Assembly (NCBI GenBank): GCA_937875805.1
Contig: CALFHG010000294.1
Span: 1-9,666, forward strand
From: an uncultured Nitrosopumilaceae archaeon
GTDB lineage: Archaea > Thermoproteota > Nitrososphaeria > Nitrososphaerales > Nitrosopumilaceae
DNA: 9,666 nucleotides
Direction of reading: 5' to 3'
Every line of letters starts with the position of its first letter. Positions within the stretch are counted from its first letter, which is position 1. The notes under the pieces were generated by a model that saw only the letters and a program-made list of their open reading frames with translations, was not told the origin of the DNA and made no database searches. The position numbers were made by a program, and so were the translations under genes. This document shows positions 1 to 5,401 of this stretch, in pieces.

Positions 1-552
1 CTAAATAATTTTACATTATTGATTAAACCCACTAGAATAAAAATTCCTATTTATTTTGCAGCAATTAATAAAAAAATGGTTGATCTTGCATGGGAAATGG
101 GAGATGGTGTAATATTTTATCTAAGACCTCTAAATGAAATGAAACAAACTATATCAAAAATGCAATCAAAGAAAAAGATAGATGTCACATGTCAGTTAAT
201 TACATGTGTTTCTGAAAATTCTGAAGAAGCAAATTTACGTGCAAAAAAAACTATTGCATTTTATGTCTCTATAGGTGATATTTATCGCAAATTTTTATCC
301 GATAATGGATTTAAAAAAGAAACTGATGAAATTTATGATGAATTTAAAAAAACAGGCTTTAAATTAAATCACAAATTAGTTACAGATGCAATGTTGCAAT
401 CACTTGCAATATCTGGTACTCCTGATGAATGTAAAGAACAATTAAATAATTTTGTAGATATTGGAATTGATCAGCCAATTTTACAATTTAATCCAATTGG
501 AAATACAATGAATTCCTTTGAATTATTCAAGAAAACATTTTTGGATGAATGA
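1..552 (+). CDS. Luciferase-like (LLM) F420-dependent oxidoreductase, C-terminal part
   Basis: The frame is open from base 1 to the TGA at 550-552, so the gene begins outside the window; 183 codons are visible against roughly 320-350 in the family. The internal TTG at base 19 is not a credible start because the reading frame and the similarity continue before it. Family-like stretches are PIYFAAINKKMVDLAWEMGD (the usual 'PIYIAA..PKMLELAGE.ADG' strand), a helix following 'VSENSEEA', and 'LAISGTPDECKEQLNNF' near the end, as in methylene-tetrahydromethanopterin reductase-like enzymes. Members are cytosolic TIM-barrel enzymes that use F420 or flavin. The F420-binding N-terminal part cannot be seen, so cofactor and substrate are inferred from the family only. 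The thiolase gene starts one base after this stop, so the two are very probably co-transcribed. Confidence 0.8.
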   Translation, partial: LNNFTLLIKPTRIKIPIYFAAINKKMVDLAWEMGDGVIFYLRPLNEMKQTISKMQSKKKIDVTCQLITCVSENSEEANLRAKKTIAFYVSIGDIYRKFLSDNGFKKETDEIYDEFKKTGFKLNHKLVTDAMLQSLAISGTPDECKEQLNNFVDIGIDQPILQFNPIGNTMNSFELFKKTFLDE

Positions 553-553
553 T

Positions 554-1663
554 ATGAACAAAGTTGGAATAGTCGGATATGGAATTACACCTTTTACAAA
601 AGATGATAAAAAAATAGAATCTATTTTGCTGGATTCTGCAAAAGAACTATTCAAAAACAATCAGAAAATTAATCGAGATGATATTGATGCAGTTTTAGTA
701 TCAACTAATAACAATTCAAAATATCTCTCTCCAATCCTCTCAGAAATGGCAGGCATTCAGCCAAAAATAGCCCATACTATTGAAAGTCTATGTAATTCAG
801 GCACAAATTCTATCGTTTCAGCATATTCATACATTGCATCAGGTCTTGCAGACATGATCCTCATAACAGGTGCTGAGAGGTATGATAGTCCAGGCCAAAT
901 ATTAGAATGGGATAATTCTCGTGGGGAGTACAAACATCCAATCTTTTGGGCATCCATATTTACCAAATCATATAAACGAGAATTTTCAATTTCAGATGAA
1001 CAACTAGCTATTGTCTCTGTAAAAAATCACAAACAAGCAAAAGAGAATCCCAATGCATTATCAAAAAAGACATACACAGTAGATGATGTGATAAATTCCA
1101 AAAAACTCACAGAAGATCTTAGATTATTAAATTGTTCAAGACCGTGTACAGGAAGTGCATCAATTATTTTAGCATCAGAAGATAAAGCAAAACAATTGAC
1201 TGACAAACCAATATGGGTTACAGGGATTGGTCAAAAAACAACATCTGCTGGTTTTACTAAAAATAATTCATTTAGTTCTATGGAGTCAACTAAACTAGCA
1301 GGCCAAACAGCATTAAAAATGGCAAATAAAAATTCTAAAGACATTGATGTTGCAGAAATACATGATGCATTTTCTGTTTGTGAGCCAATGGCATTAGAAT
1401 CACTTGGCTTTTCAGTGGAGGGACGTGGCATGGATATGATAAATGAATTACATGATACAAATAATTTTAAAATAAACCCTCGAGGTGGACTAATTGGTTC
1501 AGGCCACCCATTGGGTGCAACTGGAATAGCGCAAACAATAGAAATTACACAACAACTTCAATCAAATGCAGGTAAACGACAAGTTGACAATCCCAAAGTG
1601 GGACTAGTTCACAACATGTCAGCTGCTGCTACATCCTCAACAGTGTTGGTTTTAGAAACATGA
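554..1663 (+). CDS. SCPx/archaeal-type thiolase (acetyl-CoA acyltransferase-like)
   Basis: A 369-residue thiolase-fold enzyme that would make or break a C-C bond in beta-ketoacyl-CoA. From the ATG at 554 the nucleophile is Cys80 (ESLCNSGTNS), followed by the HDAF motif (His270) and the HPLGATG motif (His318) in NPRGGLIGSGHPLGATG. The C-terminal loop reads HNMSAAATSS, where biosynthetic thiolases carry a Cys-Gly motif. SCP2-type thiolases often have HDCF; here the Cys is Ala, with Cys276 close by, so the usual second catalytic Cys is not evident. The start at 554 was chosen because VGIVGYG is the expected first strand and GGATG at 543-547 may be a ribosome site. The in-frame ATGs at 545 and 518 would overlap the upstream gene. 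The end overlaps DUF35 by ATGA. Archaeal thiolases of this type work with DUF35 and HMG-CoA synthase, but no synthase is in the window; acetoacetyl-CoA thiolase, ketothiolase or aldolase activity are all possible. Confidence 0.88.
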   Translation: MNKVGIVGYGITPFTKDDKKIESILLDSAKELFKNNQKINRDDIDAVLVSTNNNSKYLSPILSEMAGIQPKIAHTIESLCNSGTNSIVSAYSYIASGLADMILITGAERYDSPGQILEWDNSRGEYKHPIFWASIFTKSYKREFSISDEQLAIVSVKNHKQAKENPNALSKKTYTVDDVINSKKLTEDLRLLNCSRPCTGSASIILASEDKAKQLTDKPIWVTGIGQKTTSAGFTKNNSFSSMESTKLAGQTALKMANKNSKDIDVAEIHDAFSVCEPMALESLGFSVEGRGMDMINELHDTNNFKINPRGGLIGSGHPLGATGIAQTIEITQQLQSNAGKRQVDNPKVGLVHNMSAAATSSTVLVLET

Positions 1664-1968
1664 GTTTTGAATCAAAATTAAATAAAGGTGAATTTTTTAT
1701 TCCAGAATGTACTGAATGTAAAAAAATTGTTTGGCCCCCTGCAGAATTTTGTAATCATTGTTTTGGGATAGTTTCTCTAAAAGAAGGGCCTTTTGAGGGT
1801 AAAATTATGGAATTTTCACGACAAAATGAACAGTATTTCTGCCTAGTAGAATTTGAAAATACAATTAAGATAATTGCAAATATTTCTAAACTTCCAATAA
1901 TTGGGCAAAAAGTGAAAATATCAAAATGTGGTATTAATGACGGAAATTATTTTTTCCAAGTTATTTGA
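1660..1968 (+). CDS. DUF35 zinc-ribbon/OB-fold protein, thiolase partner
   Basis: A 102-residue protein with a rubredoxin-like zinc ribbon (Cys17, Cys20, Cys31, Cys34 in 'PECTECKK...FCNHCFG') followed by a beta-rich OB-fold from about residue 37 to the end. This is the DUF35 (OB_aCoA_assoc) layout. In methanogenic archaea the DUF35 protein bridges acetoacetyl-CoA thiolase and HMG-CoA synthase, and in actinobacterial steroid degradation a DUF35 domain pairs with a thiolase-like aldolase. The ATG overlaps the thiolase stop (ATGA at 1660-1663), indicating coupled translation and a joint complex. The protein is rather short, with little N-terminal helix before the ribbon. Its 3' end overlaps the oppositely oriented methyltransferase gene by 8 bases. 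Confidence 0.88.
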   Translation: MSFESKLNKGEFFIPECTECKKIVWPPAEFCNHCFGIVSLKEGPFEGKIMEFSRQNEQYFCLVEFENTIKIIANISKLPIIGQKVKISKCGINDGNYFFQVI

Positions 1969-2788
1969 ATTCTGTAAAAATGTATGGTGTTTCAACATCT
2001 TGATCAAATGTCCAAATTGTAGGTAATGAGACTGTATCAATCACTTTCAAATCATGCTTTTCAATTAGAGAACTCCATCCACCGTTTTCTAAATTACCTG
2101 ATAACTGACGTTTAGTGTGAGTTCCTGCAAATACAACTCCTGTTTCATTTTTTAAATTTGTAATTGAATTAATTTTATCAATTATGCTAGTGGCTAAAAC
2201 ATCACCCCCCATTTGAGCAAGGCCTCCGATAAAAAATACTGGTTTTTTTAGATTCAACGATGAATAATCAAACTCTAATGCATCATGACATAACGGATTA
2301 AAGTTTTGATGAGTAGATTCACAAAGTTTATTTTGTAATTCAACTAACACATCATCTATTTCGACACTGTGAGAATTTAATCCAATAATGTTCCCACAAT
2401 ATGCAATTCTACCATCTCCTGAACCAATATCCACTAATTCTAAATACCCTAATTCTTGTGCTACACTAGCCATAATAAAAGCAGACATTACCCAAGTAGG
2501 ATAAAATGGTTGACAACTAGAACCGTGTTTTATACTGTTTAACCAATATTGGTTAATGTCTCCTTCATAGACAATACAGTCTACATCCAAAATTTGCTGT
2601 TCATAAGAATTAAAGTAAATTGGATTTGTTTGCATAAAATCATGTAATTGTTTCAAATATTTCTCACCTATAGGAAATTTAGATGATTGATTTTTTGGTA
2701 ATACTTCTTGTATGTGGGCATTACCGGCGTATTTTTTTGCAAATTCTTGCTTGATTTGAACTAAATTTTCCACCAATACATCTAGCAT
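1961..2788 (-). CDS. Class I SAM-dependent methyltransferase-like protein
   Basis: A 275-residue protein with a Rossmann methyltransferase core in its middle. Motif I is LVDIGSGDGR (residues 118-127), binding S-adenosylmethionine; the acidic residue after strand 2 is Glu143 (SVEID); Asp169 in CHDALEFDY fits the adenine-contact position; PVFFIGGL (183-190) fits strand 4. Roughly the first 100 residues are an extra helical region without a recognised domain, and no substrate-recognition motif is evident, so the substrate is unknown. A GNAT or dehydrogenase fold is less likely because of the GSGDG motif. The ATG at 2788 has a TTTATCA box 23-29 bases upstream, so it may be transcribed on its own as well as with the small gene before it, which ends 37 bases upstream. 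Confidence 0.75.
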   Translation of the reverse strand: MLDVLVENLVQIKQEFAKKYAGNAHIQEVLPKNQSSKFPIGEKYLKQLHDFMQTNPIYFNSYEQQILDVDCIVYEGDINQYWLNSIKHGSSCQPFYPTWVMSAFIMASVAQELGYLELVDIGSGDGRIAYCGNIIGLNSHSVEIDDVLVELQNKLCESTHQNFNPLCHDALEFDYSSLNLKKPVFFIGGLAQMGGDVLATSIIDKINSITNLKNETGVVFAGTHTKRQLSGNLENGGWSSLIEKHDLKVIDTVSLPTIWTFDQDVETPYIFTEFK

Positions 2789-2810
2789 AAATGAAATAAT
2801 TCTATGGGTT

Positions 2811-2817
2811 TGATAAA
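2811..2817 (-). promoter_or_regulatory. TATA box, methyltransferase gene
   Basis: TTTATCA on the minus strand, 23-29 bases before the ATG at 2788; implies transcription separate from the 65-residue gene upstream. Confidence 0.4.
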
Positions 2818-2825
2818 CTCAGTGC

Positions 2826-3023
2826 CTATTTTGGATTTTTTGAATAAAGAAATGCAATTTCTCGCTCTACTTTTTTAATTTGATCAATGGTGACGATTTT
2901 GAGTTTTTCTATTTTTTCAATATCTGAGCCATCATCAATGACTAGTTCAAAATCTAAATGTTTTAGCATATTCAGATATGAATCACGTTGTTCCAATAGT
3001 TTTTCAATAATTGATTCAGACAA
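2826..3023 (-). CDS. Small hypothetical helical protein (65 aa)
   Basis: No family is recognised. The predicted product is charged and mostly helical: two helices (about residues 1-27 and 36-60) separated by an acidic turn, VIDDGSD, with heptad-like spacing that could form a helical hairpin or coiled coil. No signal peptide or membrane segment is seen. The start is TTG at 3021-3023; no ATG lies between the upstream in-frame stop and this codon. A TTTAAGTA box sits 24-31 bases before the TTG on the minus strand, the spacing expected for a leaderless archaeal mRNA. The gene is divergent from the Hjc-like gene and followed in the same direction by the methyltransferase. Confidence 0.6.
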   Translation of the reverse strand: MSESIIEKLLEQRDSYLNMLKHLDFELVIDDGSDIEKIEKLKIVTIDQIKKVEREIAFLYSKNPK

Positions 3024-3046
3024 TTTTATTTTTTTTAAGAAATTCT

Positions 3047-3054
3047 TACTTAAA
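3047..3054 (-). promoter_or_regulatory. TATA box, 65-residue gene
   Basis: TTTAAGTA on the minus strand, 24-31 bases before the TTG start; it supports that non-ATG start. Confidence 0.45.
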
Positions 3055-3145
3055 TGTTAAATTTCATAATATCTCGAACATGAATTAATCAAATAAAATG
3101 ATCTGTTAGCCGTATTTTTTAACAGGTTATTGTCTAATTACCTTC

Positions 3146-3154
3146 TTTACTATA
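3146..3154 (+). promoter_or_regulatory. TATA box, Hjc-like gene
   Basis: TTTACTATA lies 17-25 bases before the first ATG (3171) and 20-28 before the second (3174), suggesting leaderless initiation at the second. Confidence 0.5.
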
Positions 3155-3170
3155 CATTAGAAGATAAAAT

Positions 3171-3743
3171 ATGATGTTGAAAAGAAAGTCAGGTTCAATT
3201 ACAATTCAAGAAGAAAAAAACATCACTCAAATCAATAAAGATAACAAAAAATCTGCAAATCTACGAAGACAGCGAGGATATCACTGGGAAGACACTGTTG
3301 TGAAACGATTCAATGGCTCTGATCAATGGAGAGCATTCAGACTAGGTTCGCCAAGTATAGCATTACCTGACGTGTTGGCAGTAAATACGAATGAAAGTAC
3401 ATTGTATGCAATAGAGGCAAAATCTGGCACTAGTACATCATTGCCTGTGCCTTTTGATCAAATTGAGCGTTGTTTAGATTGGACCAAGACTTTTGATCTT
3501 TACAAAAAAAGAAAAGTGCTTTTAGCATTCAAGTTTCTTTCTAAAAAAAGAATTGATATTGGAAAATATGAAAGTCGCGAATTAAGAGAATATTTCAAAA
3601 TATGGGATGAATCCTTGGATATCACTGACTGTGTATGTACGTATGAGGGGAAATTTTTTGCAAAAATAGACGGTACTAGAAAAGAACTTTTTCTAGAGGA
3701 ATGTAAAATGCCATTTAAAACAAAACAGAGAACTAGTGCCTAA
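3171..3743 (+). CDS. hjc: Hjc-like Holliday junction resolvase (archaeal nuclease)
   Basis: Hjc-type enzymes cut four-way DNA junctions during recombination and repair, using metal ions in a PD-(D/E)XK fold. Numbering from 3171, the catalytic set is Glu40 in RGYHWEDTVVKRF, Asp67 in ALPDVLAV and Glu82-x-Lys84 in YAIEAKSGTS, and the basic stretch before Glu40 (LRRQRG) matches Hjc DNA-binding starts. The following strand and helix (VPFDQIERCLDWTKTF) also fit the family. At 190 residues it is longer than typical Hjc (about 120-145), with an extra lysine-rich N terminus of about 30 residues and about 60 extra C-terminal residues. The start is ATGATG; a TTTACTATA box lies 17-25 bases before 3171 and fits the second ATG (3174) slightly better. 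Another nuclease of the same fold cannot be excluded. Confidence 0.8.
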   Translation: MMLKRKSGSITIQEEKNITQINKDNKKSANLRRQRGYHWEDTVVKRFNGSDQWRAFRLGSPSIALPDVLAVNTNESTLYAIEAKSGTSTSLPVPFDQIERCLDWTKTFDLYKKRKVLLAFKFLSKKRIDIGKYESRELREYFKIWDESLDITDCVCTYEGKFFAKIDGTRKELFLEECKMPFKTKQRTSA

Positions 3744-3766
3744 TCGGAGTATTTCCTCAAATCGTT

Positions 3767-3776
3767 TTTAAGTATA
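3767..3776 (+). promoter_or_regulatory. TATA box that argues for the 3794 start
   Basis: TTTAAGTATA is the strongest box near this gene. It is 18-27 bases before ATG 3794 but overlaps the space immediately before ATG 3779, so the shorter protein is preferred. Confidence 0.55.
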
Positions 3777-3793
3777 AGATGTCAAGTGAATAC

Positions 3794-4243
3794 ATGTCTG
3801 GAGAAAAACCAAGTACGGAATTAAGTGAAAAAATTACAGAGTCACTATTAGAGACAACTTCTGATGCAGAAGTAAATCCAAGAACGAGTTTTGAGGAATT
3901 TACAGATGAAAGAATACTCATCAGCAGTGATGCGTTTGGAAAAAAACAGATGAAGATCAAAGTATTAGAAGTCTCAGATGAAAACCCCGTACTCAAATGG
4001 AAATTTGGTGATCGAGTAAAAGTTACAAAAATTATGGTAACTATCAAACATCTTACAACTCAACAAGTTGAAGAAGGAGAATTTGATATTGAATCTATTG
4101 AAAGAGAACTGGCTGAAAAAAGACATTATTCTTCTACAAATAGATGGATTCCAGTAGAAGATATCAAGAACGGTTATGTGGTAGGTTCAAAACACACTAG
4201 ATTAATCAGTGATGCCTCAGCGTTAGATTACATAATATTTTGA
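3794..4243 (+). CDS. Hypothetical protein (149 aa)
   Basis: I do not recognise this protein. Its first ~40 residues are acidic, serine/threonine-rich and probably disordered. The rest alternates strands and charged segments (MKIKVLEVSDENPVLKWKFG, then VTKIMVTIKHLTTQQVEEGE, then RWIPVEDIKNGYVVGS) and looks like a compact mostly beta domain. There is no cysteine, signal peptide or membrane segment. An ATG at 3779 in the same frame would add five residues. I chose 3794 because the strong TTTAAGTATA box (3767-3776) is 18-27 bases before it but only 3-12 bases before 3779. The gene follows the Hjc-like gene by about 50 bases and appears to have its own promoter. Confidence 0.6.
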   Translation: MSGEKPSTELSEKITESLLETTSDAEVNPRTSFEEFTDERILISSDAFGKKQMKIKVLEVSDENPVLKWKFGDRVKVTKIMVTIKHLTTQQVEEGEFDIESIERELAEKRHYSSTNRWIPVEDIKNGYVVGSKHTRLISDASALDYIIF

Positions 4244-4280
4244 TCATCAATCAAACATGTGAATAATTTAGCTGAAAACA

Positions 4281-4289
4281 TTATAAACT
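4281..4289 (+). promoter_or_regulatory. TATA box, 103-residue gene
   Basis: TTATAAACT is 21-29 bases before the ATG at 4310. Confidence 0.5.
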
Positions 4290-4309
4290 AAAGTTATTGA
4301 AAATACAAT

Positions 4310-4621
4310 ATGAGTTCAAAAGAATTCAAAGTGAATGGAACTGATTATACAATAGCACTAACTGATGCTGTAATTGGTCATGTAAATAATCTAAAAGACC
4401 TCTACAATGCAGCATATGAAGATCCTGAAAGCTTTGAAGATGTAAGTTCTGAGATATCAAATACAATTACAGAAATTGCTAGTACTACAGAGCCAGAAGC
4501 TGAAGATAGTGATTTAGATGGAATTATTCAAGAAATCATTAAAGCAGTAGAGCACAAGGCAGATGAAATCAAAAAAGAATTAGAAGATAAACCAGCAAAA
4601 AAGACAAAATCTAAAAAATAA
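4310..4621 (+). CDS. Small acidic hypothetical protein with lysine-rich tail (103 aa)
   Basis: No known family is recognised. The N terminus (KEFKVNGTDYTIALTDAVIG) could form a beta hairpin. It is followed by two helical stretches separated by a Glu/Asp/Ser/Thr-rich linker (about residues 40-67), and the protein ends in a basic tail, KPAKKTKSKK. An acidic body with a lysine-rich tail suggests a nucleic-acid- or protein-binding role, but that is only a guess from composition. A TTATAAACT box at 4281-4289 lies 21-29 bases before the ATG, matching leaderless transcription. Confidence 0.6.
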   Translation: MSSKEFKVNGTDYTIALTDAVIGHVNNLKDLYNAAYEDPESFEDVSSEISNTITEIASTTEPEAEDSDLDGIIQEIIKAVEHKADEIKKELEDKPAKKTKSKK

Positions 4622-4662
4622 TCTTGTTTTAAGCTAAAACACATCAAAAATTAGAGGATAAA

Positions 4663-4669
4663 TTATATT
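4663..4669 (+). promoter_or_regulatory. TATA box, cysteine-rich miniprotein A
   Basis: TTATATT is 22-28 bases before the ATG at 4691, the same spacing as the longer genes, which supports the short ORF as a transcribed gene. Confidence 0.5.
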
Positions 4670-4690
4670 CTAAATCAAATAATCAAAATC

Positions 4691-4807
4691 ATGTCAAATA
4701 GTTGCGAATGCGGAATTTGTGGACACCATAGTGAAGCAGAATGTCGTGAAAAAGAGTGCAAGTGTTGTTTAAATTTTCATGAAAGATCAGGCCCTAAACC
4801 AAAGTAA
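4691..4807 (+). CDS. Cysteine-rich miniprotein A (38 aa), probable metal-binding
   Basis: A 38-codon ORF with seven cysteines and three histidines: Cys5, Cys7, Cys10, His12, His13, Cys18, Cys23, Cys25, Cys26 and His30. The spacing C-x2-C-x2-H-x4-C-x4-C-x-C resembles a small zinc- or metal-binding module; no named family is recognised. Support for a real gene is its own promoter (TTATATT at 4663-4669, 22-28 bases before the ATG), a composition very unlike the AT-rich background, and a facing gene (4819-4926) with nearly the same ligand spacing. The C terminus ends in a Pro-Lys-rich tail. The stop lies 11 bases from that of the facing gene, within an AT-rich palindrome. Confidence 0.72.
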   Translation: MSNSCECGICGHHSEAECREKECKCCLNFHERSGPKPK

Positions 4808-4825
4808 TTATTTTAAAATTAATTA
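4805..4825. terminator. AT palindrome at facing miniprotein ends, possible bidirectional terminator
   Basis: TAATTATTTT pairs with AAAATTAATTA apart from one bulged T. The palindrome contains both stop codons (4805-4807 plus, 4819-4821 minus) and offers T-runs to both strands. Archaeal termination mainly needs T-runs, so this may serve both genes. Confidence 0.35.
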
Positions 4826-4926
4826 TCCTCATCATAACAACTACATTTTCTTGATATGTGCCGATTACATCCCAAAAGTTTATGATCACTGCAACCACAC
4901 AAGAGGCATTTTTTCTTGCCAGTCAT
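4819..4926 (-). CDS. Cysteine-rich miniprotein B (35 aa), probable metal-binding
   Basis: A 35-codon ORF with Cys7, Cys10, Cys12, His15, Cys20, His23, Cys28 and Cys30, rich enough in ligands to hold one or two metal ions. The segment CLLCGCSDHKLLGC followed later by CSC parallels miniprotein A: after a CG-containing start both share C-x2-H-x4-C and a final C-x-C. Its ATG (4924-4926) overlaps the TGA of the upstream 124-residue gene (4923-4925) as ATGA, a typical translational coupling, which strongly favours a real gene. No ribosome binding site is evident before it. Function is unknown; a zinc-binding regulatory or metallochaperone-like role would be a guess. Confidence 0.72.
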   Translation of the reverse strand: MTGKKKCLLCGCSDHKLLGCNRHISRKCSCYDEDN

Positions 4927-5297
4927 AGTTTTTCTATTAAATCCCCGACACTTTCCATCATTTTCTTATCTTCTAGTGCTTCAATTATTTTTAATCTCAT
5001 ATTTTTTACTCTGTGAATATCATCTGAATATAGGGGAGCCATAGTTTCAATCTCTTTTTCAAAAAAATAATTTTCTAAATAATGTTCAAATTTTGATTTT
5101 AATTTTTTAAAATCAGACAATGTTATTTTATACTCATCAATGTTGTTTGTAGACACTTTAAGAAATCCATTGATTTTCAGCATTTCTTTCTTAATGTGAT
5201 CAAGATCTCCTGGCTTATCTTGAATTTCTTTAAGGGTATTATACGAATCAAGTGTTTGTGAAAGGATTTTCTTTAGATGTTCGTTATAAGTAACCAC
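4923..5297 (-). CDS. Hypothetical helical protein (124 aa), coupled to miniprotein B
   Basis: Not a recognised family. The sequence is strongly helical and charged throughout (for example LKKILSQTLDSYNTLKEIQD, then FKKLKSKFEHYLENYFFEKE, then VKNMRLKIIEALEDKKMMES), suggesting a helical bundle or coiled coil. It has no cysteine, signal peptide or membrane segment. The start is GTG at 5295-5297. No ATG precedes it before the upstream in-frame stop, and a TTTAGATTA box lies 21-29 bases before it on the minus strand. Its TGA overlaps the start of miniprotein B, so the two form a two-gene operon, divergent from threonine synthase. Confidence 0.68.
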   Translation of the reverse strand: MVTYNEHLKKILSQTLDSYNTLKEIQDKPGDLDHIKKEMLKINGFLKVSTNNIDEYKITLSDFKKLKSKFEHYLENYFFEKEIETMAPLYSDDIHRVKNMRLKIIEALEDKKMMESVGDLIEKL

Positions 5298-5317
5298 AAA
5301 TAGAATTGAAATACATC

Positions 5318-5326
5318 TAATCTAAA
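5318..5326 (-). promoter_or_regulatory. TATA box, 124-residue gene and miniprotein B operon
   Basis: TTTAGATTA on the minus strand, 21-29 bases before the GTG start at 5297. Confidence 0.45.
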
Positions 5327-5371
5327 GTTTAGTAAATACCGATTAACTCAAACAATTTTTACAGTATTTCC

Positions 5372-5380
5372 TTTAAATTA
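5372..5380 (+). promoter_or_regulatory. TATA box, threonine synthase
   Basis: TTTAAATTA is 22-30 bases before the ATG at 5402. Confidence 0.5.
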
Positions 5381-5401
5381 TCACTAGTTATCGGTAATCA
5401 T

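Noticed and set aside
757..1431. Minus-strand open frames opposite the thiolase gene (757-966 and 1231-1431)
   Set aside because: They lie inside a clear thiolase gene with catalytic motifs on the plus strand, have no promoter-like box and resemble no protein.
3757..4047. Minus-strand 96-codon frame opposite the 149-residue gene
   Set aside because: Low-complexity Ser/Phe-rich translation typical of antisense to an acidic, lysine-rich gene; the plus-strand gene has a strong TATA box.
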